Of a stretch of 64,000 nt of DNA, positions 54,106 to 62,651 are shown one piece after another (position 1 is the stretch's first letter; each line of letters starts with the position of its first letter). Origin of the DNA: Methylomonas sp. LL1 (GTDB lineage: Bacteria; Pseudomonadota; Gammaproteobacteria; Methylococcales; Methylomonadaceae). The notes beneath the pieces were generated by a model. The model had not been told where the DNA came from, searched no databases, and was given only the letters and a program-made list of their open reading frames with translations. The stretch spans positions 2,418,001 through 2,482,000 of the forward strand of contig NZ_CP064653.1 in the NCBI RefSeq assembly GCF_015711015.1. The letters are read 5' to 3'. The position numbers and the translations under genes were made by a program.

Positions 54106-56958
54106 ATGAATCTTAGGTTTTATACAGTTTATTTAGCATTGTTATCCTTTATGGAAGTCGCCAGCGCCGCCAATAACGCCGCGTGGAATTGTGAGCAAGG
54201 CAAGAATGGCGAATGGACCTGTTTGAATCAAGGCCAACCCAGTCAGGAAGCAGCTCAGCCGAAAGTTATCGCCCCTCAAACACCGGAAACGGCTCGGCAA
54301 ACCAAGCCTCCGGTGGCTGGCGAACCTGCTGCCGCGGCAACGGCCCGCTCTGCGCCAACGCCGGAGCAAGCACCTCGCCAGGAACCGTCTATTCAGACGG
54401 CGGAACAACCCGGCTCACAGAAAGTTGCCGCACCAGAGCAGCCGGCCCCGCAAAAACTCAGAGCCCGGATCGCCGAGAATCAGCAAGCGGTGGTCGAAAA
54501 AATCCCTCCACGTAGCGAGCCCGCCGCAAAAACGGCAAAAGCGGCGAAGACTCCGGGCTGGAGTTGCCAATCAGGCGATGAAAAAGCCAACTGGAATTGC
54601 AATCTGGTGGGACGAGACCCCAAGGGTGAAGCCCAAGTCGCGGCGGAAGCCGAACAAAGCTCGACCTGGCTTACCCCCACCTTCAACTCTCAACAGGAAC
54701 GAACCTTTCAAGTGTTGCGCGGCGAATTCGACCAGGACCCCTGGCAAAACTGCTCGACCTGGTCAGCCAAAAAACGCCCAATCAAAGCCACTCCTAGTGA
54801 AGTTCGCGACAGCGCCAACACCGATGTCACGGCCGATTTTTCCGAAATATACGAGGGTGAAATTCTTAACTTTGCCGGCAATGTCGATTTAACCCGCGCC
54901 GACCAACATATGCTGGCGGATAAAGCCAGTTACGATACCGTCGCCGACACCATGGACGCGCAAGGCAACGTCATTTACAGCGAGGACACCCTGGCATTAT
55001 CCAGCGACACGGCCTCGCTGAGTTTAGGAAAAGACGAGGCGCGCTTGAGGAAAGCCCAGTTCATCGCCGCTGAAGCTCCACTGCGCGGCACGGCCGATGT
55101 GATGTATCGCGACAGCAAAAGCCTGTCCCGCTATCACCAAGCCACTTTCACCAGCTGCCCTCCGGGCAATCAAGACTGGATCGCCCATGCCTCGCGAGTC
55201 AAAATCAACCGCGAATCGGGCCTGGGCTCGGCCAAACACGCCTGGCTGGAATTCAAGGGAGTACCATTCCTTTACACGCCTTACATCTCGTTTCCGGTCG
55301 ACAACCGCCGTACCAGCGGTTTGTTGGCGCCCGCATTCGGAAACACCCAGCGTAACGGCTTCGATGTTACCGCGCCGTTTTACTGGAACATCGCCCCCAA
55401 CTACGACGACATTATCACCCCACGTTACATGGCCAATCGCGGTGGCATGCTGCGCAATAAATTCCGCTATTTGACCGAATCGTCGAATGGCAGTCTGGGT
55501 ACGGAGTTTTTGCCTTACGACCAATTGAAAGACAAAAGCCGCTATTCGGCGACCTTTAAAGACAATAGAAATTATGCACCGGGCTTAAGCTCAATCGTTG
55601 ACCTGAATTATGTGTCCGACAAGGAGTATTTCAACGACATGAACAACGCGCTGGGCTTCCAAACCAACAGTTTCCTACCCAGTACCGCGTATCTGTATTA
55701 CGGTGGGATACCCGGCGTTGGTATGTCAACCGGTATAAACCATTACCAGTCGGTGGACAAAACTATTCCAAAAGCTGGTATGCCCTATGACATTCTGCCC
55801 AGGGCTGACTTAACCCTGGGCCACAACTTTGAACACCTGCCTGTGAATCTGGCGATGTATAACCAGTTCAGTCATTTCTACCACAGCGAATTGGTCAATG
55901 GTCAAAGGTTTAACCTGGCCCCATCGGTAAGTTTGCCGTTGGAGGCCAGCGCCGGTTTTTTCATCCCTAAAATTACCGCTCAATATACCCAGTATCAATT
56001 GAGTAATCTGACAGTACCTAACCAGGACAGTAGTGTTAGCCGCACCCTACCGATTTTCTCGGTGGACAGCGGCATGATGTTCGAAAAAGACATCAATATC
56101 GGCGGTTCGGGCTATACCCACACGCTGGAGCCGCGAGCTTTTTATCTATACATCCCGCGCAAGGATCAAAGCGATATCCCGATTTTCGACACAGCGGCCT
56201 ACGACACCAATTTTTACAGTCTATTCCGCGAAAACCGCTTCAGCGGCTATGACCGGATTCAGGATGCCAACCAGATTACACTAGCCGGAACCTCACGATT
56301 TATCGATGCAAAAACAGGCCTGGAACCGCTGAAAGTCAGCCTGGGTCAAATTATCTATTTTCAAGATAGAACCGTCGATTTGGATTATTTAAACGATAAC
56401 CGTGCGGTTGAAAACAGCAGAACATCTAATTTTGTCGGCGAAGTAAGCGGCCAAATAACCAAACACCTGTCGTATAGTACTGGCGCACAATGGGATCCGA
56501 TAACAAACGGTTTTGCCAGAACCCAGGCAATTCTGAAATACCGTAATCAACCGGACCAGATTTTCGACGTCGGTTATCGCTGGCGCAACTATAACCCCAA
56601 TGATATTTTCCAAGGAACAACGACCGACATTTCGCAATCCGACGTGTCTTTCCGCTGGCCATTAGCCGCCGGTTGGTATGGATTGGGACGCTGGCAATAT
56701 TCATTTAATTTCAGCGCAACCACCGAAAGCTTTATCGGCTTCGAAAAAGAAACCTGCTGCTGGCGTTTGCGTGTAATTGGTCGTCGCTATATCAACGGTG
56801 CCAATAACACTAATATCCTATCGCCTGATGCCAAGCCGGAAAATGCAGTGTTCGTGCAACTGGAATTAAAAGGCCTGACCAGCTTCGGCGACAGCGTCGA
56901 TCAATTCCTGAAGGAAAACCTGAATGGCTATCGCCCCGCCGATTATTTTGAAGATTAA
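54106..56958 (+). CDS. lptD: LPS-assembly protein LptD with an extended N-terminus
   Basis: 950 aa; E. coli LptD is ~784. Signal peptide ending VASA (about 21), then a ~200-residue Pro/Ala/Gln/Glu-rich extension holding two similar Cys/Trp modules (WNCEQGKNGEWTC at 27-39 and WSCQSGDEKANWNC at about 151-164). The OstA/jellyroll part (ILNFAGNVDLTRADQHMLAD, about 250) and the 26-strand barrel follow, with FKGVPFLYTPYISFPVDNRR and the C-terminal ETCCWRLRVIGRRY cysteine pair. Inserts LPS into the outer leaflet with LptE. Its 3' end precedes surA by 7 bp. Confidence 0.95.
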   Translation: MNLRFYTVYLALLSFMEVASAANNAAWNCEQGKNGEWTCLNQGQPSQEAAQPKVIAPQTPETARQTKPPVAGEPAAAATARSAPTPEQAPRQEPSIQTAEQPGSQKVAAPEQPAPQKLRARIAENQQAVVEKIPPRSEPAAKTAKAAKTPGWSCQSGDEKANWNCNLVGRDPKGEAQVAAEAEQSSTWLTPTFNSQQERTFQVLRGEFDQDPWQNCSTWSAKKRPIKATPSEVRDSANTDVTADFSEIYEGEILNFAGNVDLTRADQHMLADKASYDTVADTMDAQGNVIYSEDTLALSSDTASLSLGKDEARLRKAQFIAAEAPLRGTADVMYRDSKSLSRYHQATFTSCPPGNQDWIAHASRVKINRESGLGSAKHAWLEFKGVPFLYTPYISFPVDNRRTSGLLAPAFGNTQRNGFDVTAPFYWNIAPNYDDIITPRYMANRGGMLRNKFRYLTESSNGSLGTEFLPYDQLKDKSRYSATFKDNRNYAPGLSSIVDLNYVSDKEYFNDMNNALGFQTNSFLPSTAYLYYGGIPGVGMSTGINHYQSVDKTIPKAGMPYDILPRADLTLGHNFEHLPVNLAMYNQFSHFYHSELVNGQRFNLAPSVSLPLEASAGFFIPKITAQYTQYQLSNLTVPNQDSSVSRTLPIFSVDSGMMFEKDINIGGSGYTHTLEPRAFYLYIPRKDQSDIPIFDTAAYDTNFYSLFRENRFSGYDRIQDANQITLAGTSRFIDAKTGLEPLKVSLGQIIYFQDRTVDLDYLNDNRAVENSRTSNFVGEVSGQITKHLSYSTGAQWDPITNGFARTQAILKYRNQPDQIFDVGYRWRNYNPNDIFQGTTTDISQSDVSFRWPLAAGWYGLGRWQYSFNFSATTESFIGFEKETCCWRLRVIGRRYINGANNTNILSPDAKPENAVFVQLELKGLTSFGDSVDQFLKENLNGYRPADYFED

Positions 56959-56965
56959 GCCCGCC

Positions 56966-58252
56966 ATGATGATTAAACCTATTCTTGCCGGATGGCTATT
57001 AGCCATTGCTATTTTCGGCCAAGCCCAAGCTCAAACCCTGGACAGAATCGTGGCGGTGGTCGAGGACGACGTGATTTTGGAACGTGAATTGAATAATGAA
57101 GCAGCCGCGATCGTTAATAAACTGCGTAGCAATAACGTCGCGATTCCACCCGAGTATGTATTAAGAAAACAGGTGCTGGAGCGGATGGTGATCGACAAAC
57201 TGCAACGGCAACTGGCGGCCCGATCCGGCATCCAGGTTAGCGACGAAACGCTGCGCAATTCAGTGGGTGAAATCGCCGGACGTAACAACATGTCGGTGGA
57301 GGAGTTCAAGCGGGAGCTGGTCAGCCAGGGCATGGATTACAAGGCCTTTGAAGAAAACCTGCGTAACGAAATCATCATCAACCAGCTCAGGGGCCGGGAA
57401 ATCGGCGCGCGCATCAAGGTCACCGATGCGGAAGTGGCGCACTATCTGGAAACTCAAAGCAAGGCCGGCACTGGCAATACGCAATACCATTTGGGGCATA
57501 TCCTGATTTCGGTTTCGGAAGGTGCATCGGCCGGCGCGATTCAAAAAGCCAAGGATAAAGCCGAACAAATCGTCGCCGACCTACGTAGCGGCAAGGATTT
57601 CAAGGAAACGGCGGTTAGCGTTTCCAACGACGACAATGCCTTGAAGGGCGGCGACCTGGGCTGGCGCGGCATCGGCCAGATTCCGACCTTGTTTACCGAC
57701 ACGGTAACCACCATGGCCCAGGGCGATGTATCCGATCCCATCCGCAGCCCCAGCGGCTTTCATATCATCAAAATGTTGGAAACCGAAGGTTCCGCCCAGC
57801 ATATCGTCACAAAAACCAAGGTAAGGCACATTTTGATCAAGACCAACGAATTGGTCGACGACGCGGAAGCGCAAAAACGTTTGCTGGCCCTGAACGAACG
57901 CATACGCGATGGCGACGATTTCGCCACCTTGGCCCGCGCTCATTCCGACGACAAAGGCTCGGCCATCAACGGAGGCTCACTGGACTGGGTCGCCCCCGGC
58001 GCACTGGTACCTCCGTTTGAGGAAGCGATGAACAAACTCGGCATCAACGAAATCAGCGCGCCTATTCAAACCCAATTCGGTTGGCACATCATTCAAGTGC
58101 TGGGCCGGCAAGATCAGGACAACAGCGATCAATTCAAAAAAGACCGAGTCCGGGACGAGATTCGCAAGCGCAAGATCGAAGAGGAAACCGAATTATGGCT
58201 ACGCCGCTTGCGCGACGAGGCCTATGTGGAAATCGAACAGGACAGACTGTAA
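56966..58252 (+). CDS. surA: Periplasmic chaperone/peptidyl-prolyl isomerase SurA
   Basis: 428 aa from the ATG at 56966; the frame starts earlier inside lptD. Signal peptide ending GQAQA, N-terminal chaperone domain (LDRIVAVVEDDVILERELNN), and two parvulin domains beginning YHLGHILISVSEGA and VRHILIKTNELVDD, each with GGDLGWRG- or GGSLDWV-type cores. Helps fold LptD and other barrels, matching its place behind lptD. Confidence 0.96.
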   Translation: MMIKPILAGWLLAIAIFGQAQAQTLDRIVAVVEDDVILERELNNEAAAIVNKLRSNNVAIPPEYVLRKQVLERMVIDKLQRQLAARSGIQVSDETLRNSVGEIAGRNNMSVEEFKRELVSQGMDYKAFEENLRNEIIINQLRGREIGARIKVTDAEVAHYLETQSKAGTGNTQYHLGHILISVSEGASAGAIQKAKDKAEQIVADLRSGKDFKETAVSVSNDDNALKGGDLGWRGIGQIPTLFTDTVTTMAQGDVSDPIRSPSGFHIIKMLETEGSAQHIVTKTKVRHILIKTNELVDDAEAQKRLLALNERIRDGDDFATLARAHSDDKGSAINGGSLDWVAPGALVPPFEEAMNKLGINEISAPIQTQFGWHIIQVLGRQDQDNSDQFKKDRVRDEIRKRKIEEETELWLRRLRDEAYVEIEQDRL

Positions 58253-58267
58253 CAGGAAACACGGCAG

Positions 58268-58777
58268 ATGCATGTTCACCCCCGTAAGCTGGACAAGCTT
58301 AAGAAGCGTCTGCAACAGGTTCTGAAGCAGCAGGATCTTGACGCACACCGAGCGGTTATCCAACAACTGAGTAGCGAGTTGGCAATCGATACCGTTGATT
58401 GCGCCGCCGCTCTGCTCTGCATCGGCCAGCCCCATTTATTCCGCAATCATCGCGAACAGGAAGAGCCGAAAGTCCAAGCTCAGCCGATTCAATCACCAAA
58501 CTGTCGCAATGTCCGCTACCGCCTGGACGTGGGTACCAGCCATCGGATCGATCAAGAACAACTGCTAGCCGTACTGATCGAGGAATCGGGCGTCGACCGG
58601 AAGCGCATAGCCCGTGTCGACATGCGCGACACCTACACCTTGATCGATCTTCCGGACGGCATGCCGGCCGATATTTTTCAACTGTTGAGTGAAGCGACAG
58701 TGGGCGACCACAAACTGAATATCAAACGGGTCAAACCCAACCGCCGAAAATTTCGGGAAATCAAAACCAGCTATTGA
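58268..58777 (+). CDS. Stand-alone DbpA-type RNA-binding domain protein
   Basis: 169 aa. The C-terminal half (about 83-160) reads like the RNA-binding domain of DEAD-box helicases DbpA/DeaD: YRLDVGTSHRIDQEQLLAVL, SGVDRKRIARVDMRDTYTLI, then LPDGMPADIFQLL and LNIKRVKPNRRKF. The N-terminus (LDKLKKRLQQVLKQQDLDAH) is helical, matching the segment that precedes this domain in DeaD/CsdA. No helicase core is fused or adjacent. Starts 15 bp after surA, where pdxA/rsmA usually stand. RNA binding is inferred. Confidence 0.7.
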   Translation: MHVHPRKLDKLKKRLQQVLKQQDLDAHRAVIQQLSSELAIDTVDCAAALLCIGQPHLFRNHREQEEPKVQAQPIQSPNCRNVRYRLDVGTSHRIDQEQLLAVLIEESGVDRKRIARVDMRDTYTLIDLPDGMPADIFQLLSEATVGDHKLNIKRVKPNRRKFREIKTSY

Positions 58778-58884
58778 TCGACTCCGGCATGAGTTCGATG
58801 GCTTGGGCCATACCCGTCCTAGCTTTGAGCGATAAAAGCGGCCGCCGCAATCCATTGCAAAACGGCCTCAACAATAACGCCGAC

Positions 58885-61224
58885 CTACATCGTCAGACGC
58901 ACACCTATCCACGCGGCTCTTGGCGCGCCGACGCCGACAAAGCGGCTTTGCTGGTCGCCCGGCAACCCCAGGTCATCCAGCACGTCTCCGGTATTGCCCC
59001 AGGTACCGAAGTTGGCGTATTCGCGGTCGAACAGATTGTTGACCCGGCCGAACAAGGCCACATGTTGATTAAAGCGATATTCGCTACGCAAGTTGAACAC
59101 CACGAAGGCCGGCAACTTGTCGGTCAAATTGGCTTCGTCGCCACGCAAATATTGCGAGCTGTTGTAGTTCATATCGAAACCCAAGGTCCATTCCGGAATG
59201 ATGTCGTAATCAGTGCTGAACTTGAACTGGTGGGCCGGAATCCCCGGAATCTTATCGCCGGCATGCACCTGAATGTTGCCATCGGCATCCGCCATGGGAT
59301 TATTCGGGCTACTGCCCAGAAATGGCGTTTCAAAGCTGGCATCGATGAAAGTGTAATGCGTCGACCAACGCCAGCGCTGATAAAAATTGCCCGATAAATC
59401 CAATTCCACGCCCTGGCGCAAGGTGGAACCGACGTTGTCAAAATAACCGACATTGCTGCCGACGCCGCCGGTACTCTTGAAAATGATGTCGTTATTGTTG
59501 ATGGCGCGAAACAAGCCCAAATTCCAGTCCATGTGGCCGTCCATCAAATCTTTCAGCCGGCCTCGCAAACCGGTTTCGAAGGTATTGGCCACTACTTGCT
59601 TCAACGGCGGATCGGACACGAAGGCGTTTGGCAATCGGCAAGGATCATCCGGATTGGCGCAACTCAGCTCCATCGGAGTCGGCACCCTTGATGATTCGCT
59701 GTAATTGCCGTAGAAAGTCAGTTCCGGCATGAAGGCGTAAGTCAGGCCGGCCGCCGGATTGAAACGATCGAAGGAATGCGTGCCGTTCAAATCGGTTCCG
59801 TAATGATCTCTCAATTTGATATGGCTCTGGTTATAACGGCCGGCGACGGTGACATCCAGCTTGTCGGTCAGCGAGTAGGTATCGGTCAGAAACAGGCCGT
59901 AATGATCGGTTTCGGTGGTCAAGCGCACATGCGCATCCTGCAACACCACCCCACCACCTGCCACGCCGCGATCGCTGGTCAAGGCACCTAATTCGGTGTC
60001 GGCTTGATAATTGGCATTACCGTAATCGAAGCTGGCGCCACCGACTAAATGGTTGTCGCGGCCGAAAACTTTGTGATCGAAAGCATCCTGCAACGCGAAT
60101 CCGAATGACTGCTGCAAAGTGCTGCTGGTATTAATGGTGCCGCCAACAAGCGAAGGGTCATTGGCGATATTGTTTCCCTCCAGATCGAATAAACCTTCAT
60201 CGGCAAGCTCGCCATCGGTTTCTTGGCACAAGAAAGTATTTTCACCGCCCCCTTCATCCAAACAGGCCCCAAATTCGCTACCATCGCCGTTAAAGGTACC
60301 GATCTTGTTCCTACGGTAATACATCGTGCCTGACAACTGGTTATGGTCGTTCAGCCAGGTATCGCCGTCCAGAGACACCAGCATCATCCGATTACGAGTG
60401 ATGTCGGGATGGGTAAACACTTGGTCGCGGCCAAAAGCCAGCATTTCCTGCGGCAGGGCGCCATTGCCGCGCAAGGTATTGTCGCTGCCGGCGATGCTCA
60501 AATCCAGACTGGACTTGACCCCGCGCCAGCTCAAGGTACCGAAACCGCGCTTGGCTTCGCTACGAGAATGATCACGCCAGCCGGCCTCCGAGAAGTTATT
60601 GAAATCCAGGAAATAGCCCCAGGTGCCGTTGTTCCAGCCGCTACTGATCTCCTCGGAATGCCGATCCCAGGAACCGCCCTGCACTTCCAACTGATGCTTG
60701 GGCGCCGAAAAACCGGTCTTGGTATTGACGCTGATCGATCCGCCCAAGGCGTTCAAACCGAATGCCGGGTTGGAAGCAGGCTGCAAAGCCATATTGTCGA
60801 TGGCGCCTTGCGGAATCAAATCCCAATTGATCATGTCGCCGAACGGCTCGTTGAAACGTATGCCGTTGACATACACGGCCAGACCTTGCGGCAAGCCCAT
60901 CAAGGGCGACGCGCTGAAGCCGCGGTATTGCACATCCGGCTGCAACGGGTTGTTCTGGGCATCGTTGACATTGACGCTGCCCAAATAACGATTCATGTAA
61001 TCCGCCAACGACAGCGCCTGCGCTTCTTGCAACTCATGGGCGGAAACCGTTTGAACATTGGCCGGAATTTTATTGGCATCCACGCCGCCAAATTGCAACG
61101 GCGACACCGCAACCACCTCGACACTATCCAAAGCCTCGGTGTCGCCGGCAACTTGCTCGGCAATCGCCTCGGCCAAGGGCAACATTGCAAACCAAGGCAG
61201 TAGGCCTAGGGCAACTTTCTTCAT
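58885..61224 (-). CDS. TonB-dependent receptor, LutH/LanA-like type (tentative)
   Basis: 779 aa from the ATG at 61224 (a second ATG at 61230 is 2 nt from AAGG, too close). Signal peptide, then a plug with NVQTVSAHELQEAQALSLAD, QYRGFSASPLMGLPQGLAVY, FGDMINWDLIPQGAIDNM and FGLNALGGSISVNTKTGF; a barrel ending GVRLTM. This plug wording (ASPxxGxPQGLAVYxNG, NWDLIP, FGLNALGG) matches the receptor group containing lanthanide receptors of methylotrophs as I recall it. No Fur box or siderophore-type plug sequence was seen upstream. Substrate remains open. Confidence 0.8.
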   Translation of the reverse strand: MKKVALGLLPWFAMLPLAEAIAEQVAGDTEALDSVEVVAVSPLQFGGVDANKIPANVQTVSAHELQEAQALSLADYMNRYLGSVNVNDAQNNPLQPDVQYRGFSASPLMGLPQGLAVYVNGIRFNEPFGDMINWDLIPQGAIDNMALQPASNPAFGLNALGGSISVNTKTGFSAPKHQLEVQGGSWDRHSEEISSGWNNGTWGYFLDFNNFSEAGWRDHSRSEAKRGFGTLSWRGVKSSLDLSIAGSDNTLRGNGALPQEMLAFGRDQVFTHPDITRNRMMLVSLDGDTWLNDHNQLSGTMYYRRNKIGTFNGDGSEFGACLDEGGGENTFLCQETDGELADEGLFDLEGNNIANDPSLVGGTINTSSTLQQSFGFALQDAFDHKVFGRDNHLVGGASFDYGNANYQADTELGALTSDRGVAGGGVVLQDAHVRLTTETDHYGLFLTDTYSLTDKLDVTVAGRYNQSHIKLRDHYGTDLNGTHSFDRFNPAAGLTYAFMPELTFYGNYSESSRVPTPMELSCANPDDPCRLPNAFVSDPPLKQVVANTFETGLRGRLKDLMDGHMDWNLGLFRAINNNDIIFKSTGGVGSNVGYFDNVGSTLRQGVELDLSGNFYQRWRWSTHYTFIDASFETPFLGSSPNNPMADADGNIQVHAGDKIPGIPAHQFKFSTDYDIIPEWTLGFDMNYNSSQYLRGDEANLTDKLPAFVVFNLRSEYRFNQHVALFGRVNNLFDREYANFGTWGNTGDVLDDLGLPGDQQSRFVGVGAPRAAWIGVRLTM

Positions 61225-61428
61225 ATCCATACCTTACTTGTTTAAACGACAAAACCCCCATATTAAATGTCGCACCCAAGTCTCGCCATCCGCCAACGAA
61301 AAAAAGGAAATTTTCCCATTCCCCACCGGCGCGGCTCTCCAAAATATTTACCCGACGCCAACATCACTAGCAGAGTAAAATAATCGATTAAAACATCAAA
61401 AAACGCCCTTCTTTCCCATTCAGGCAAC

Positions 61429-62586
61429 ATGACTATTCAATACATCAACCGTCCCGAACAACTGCCCCAATTGTGCGAACAAATCAATCAAGAGCCCTGG
61501 ATTGCGCTGGATACCGAATTTTTACGCGAAAAGACCTACTACCCTAAATTCTGTCTGCTACAAATTGCCGCTCCCGGTTGGGTGGCTTGCATAGATCCGT
61601 TGGCAATAACCGACCTATCACCATTATTGGAATCCATCTACAACCCCAACATCGTCAAGGTGTTGCATTCCTGCCGCCAGGATCTGGAGATCTTTTACCA
61701 GATCACCGGCCGGATTCCCGGCCCGATTTTCGACACGCAAATCGCGGCACCGCTGCTTGGCTTTCAGGAAAACCCCGGTTACGCGATGCTGGTCTCAAGC
61801 TTTTTGAACATCAACTTGAACAAGGCCCACACCCGCACCGACTGGTCGGCCCGCCCGCTGAGCGAGGATCAAATCGAATACGCCGCCGACGACGTAATTT
61901 ATTTGTGCAAAATCTACACGATGATGTGCGAACAGCTGGAAAAACTGGGACGCTTGAACTGGCTGGACAGCGACTTCGCGTTGTTAAATAACTCCGAACT
62001 TTACCAACTGTCGCCGGAAAACGCCTGGCTGAAAATCCGCGGTAAAAACAAGCTAACCGGCCGGCAACTATCGATTCTGCAAGCCTTGAGCGAATGGCGC
62101 GAACAGACCGCTCAAACCGAGAACAAACCGCGTAACTGGCTGTTCCCCGACGACATGCTGCTGGAACTGGCCAAACTGCAACCGGTTACCCTGACCGATC
62201 TGGCCAAAATCAGAAACATCAACGAACGTAGCGTCAACCGCTATGGCAAGGTTTTGTGCGAACTGATAGACGCCGCCCGCCAGCGCCCGCCCAAGCCGTT
62301 GAACGAAAAGGAGCGTCCGACCAAGAAAACCCAGCAACATGAAGCCATCATGGATGTGCTGAGCGCCGTAGTGCGCATCCGCGCCGAGGAAAACTCCCTG
62401 AACCCGGTGATCCTGGCGACCCGCAAGGAACTGGAACAATTATTGTTTGGCGAGGAAGACAATCCCCTGCTGCATGGCTGGCGTTTCAAAATGGCCGGCA
62501 AGGAGTTGCAGGGCTTGCTCAAGGGTGAATATAGCCTGAGCCTGACACCGGATACGGTGGTGATTAGTCCGGTTACCCATCAGTAA
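61429..62586 (+). CDS. rnd: Ribonuclease D
   Basis: 385 aa DEDDy exonuclease for tRNA 3' processing. Seen: exo I WIALDTEFLRE, exo II VKVLHSCRQDLEIF, exo III with the tyrosine in EYAADDVIYLCKIY, then a HRDC domain around LSILQALSEWREQTAQ. The 198-bp gap upstream (61231-61428) separates it from the divergent receptor gene. Confidence 0.95.
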   Translation: MTIQYINRPEQLPQLCEQINQEPWIALDTEFLREKTYYPKFCLLQIAAPGWVACIDPLAITDLSPLLESIYNPNIVKVLHSCRQDLEIFYQITGRIPGPIFDTQIAAPLLGFQENPGYAMLVSSFLNINLNKAHTRTDWSARPLSEDQIEYAADDVIYLCKIYTMMCEQLEKLGRLNWLDSDFALLNNSELYQLSPENAWLKIRGKNKLTGRQLSILQALSEWREQTAQTENKPRNWLFPDDMLLELAKLQPVTLTDLAKIRNINERSVNRYGKVLCELIDAARQRPPKPLNEKERPTKKTQQHEAIMDVLSAVVRIRAEENSLNPVILATRKELEQLLFGEEDNPLLHGWRFKMAGKELQGLLKGEYSLSLTPDTVVISPVTHQ

Positions 62587-62601
62587 CAATCCTTCTAAAC
62601 C

Positions 62602-62631
62602 GAGCCGAAGCCGCATAACCGGCTTCGGCTC
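62602..62631. terminator. Bidirectional terminator-like hairpin between rnd and the GGDEF-EAL gene
   Basis: GAGCCGAAGCCG (62602-62613), loop of six, CGGCTTCGGCTC (62620-62631), a perfect 12-bp stem between convergent genes. No long T run on either side, so termination strength is uncertain. Confidence 0.55.
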
Positions 62632-62651
62632 CGCTCGGCCATCCGGCAATG

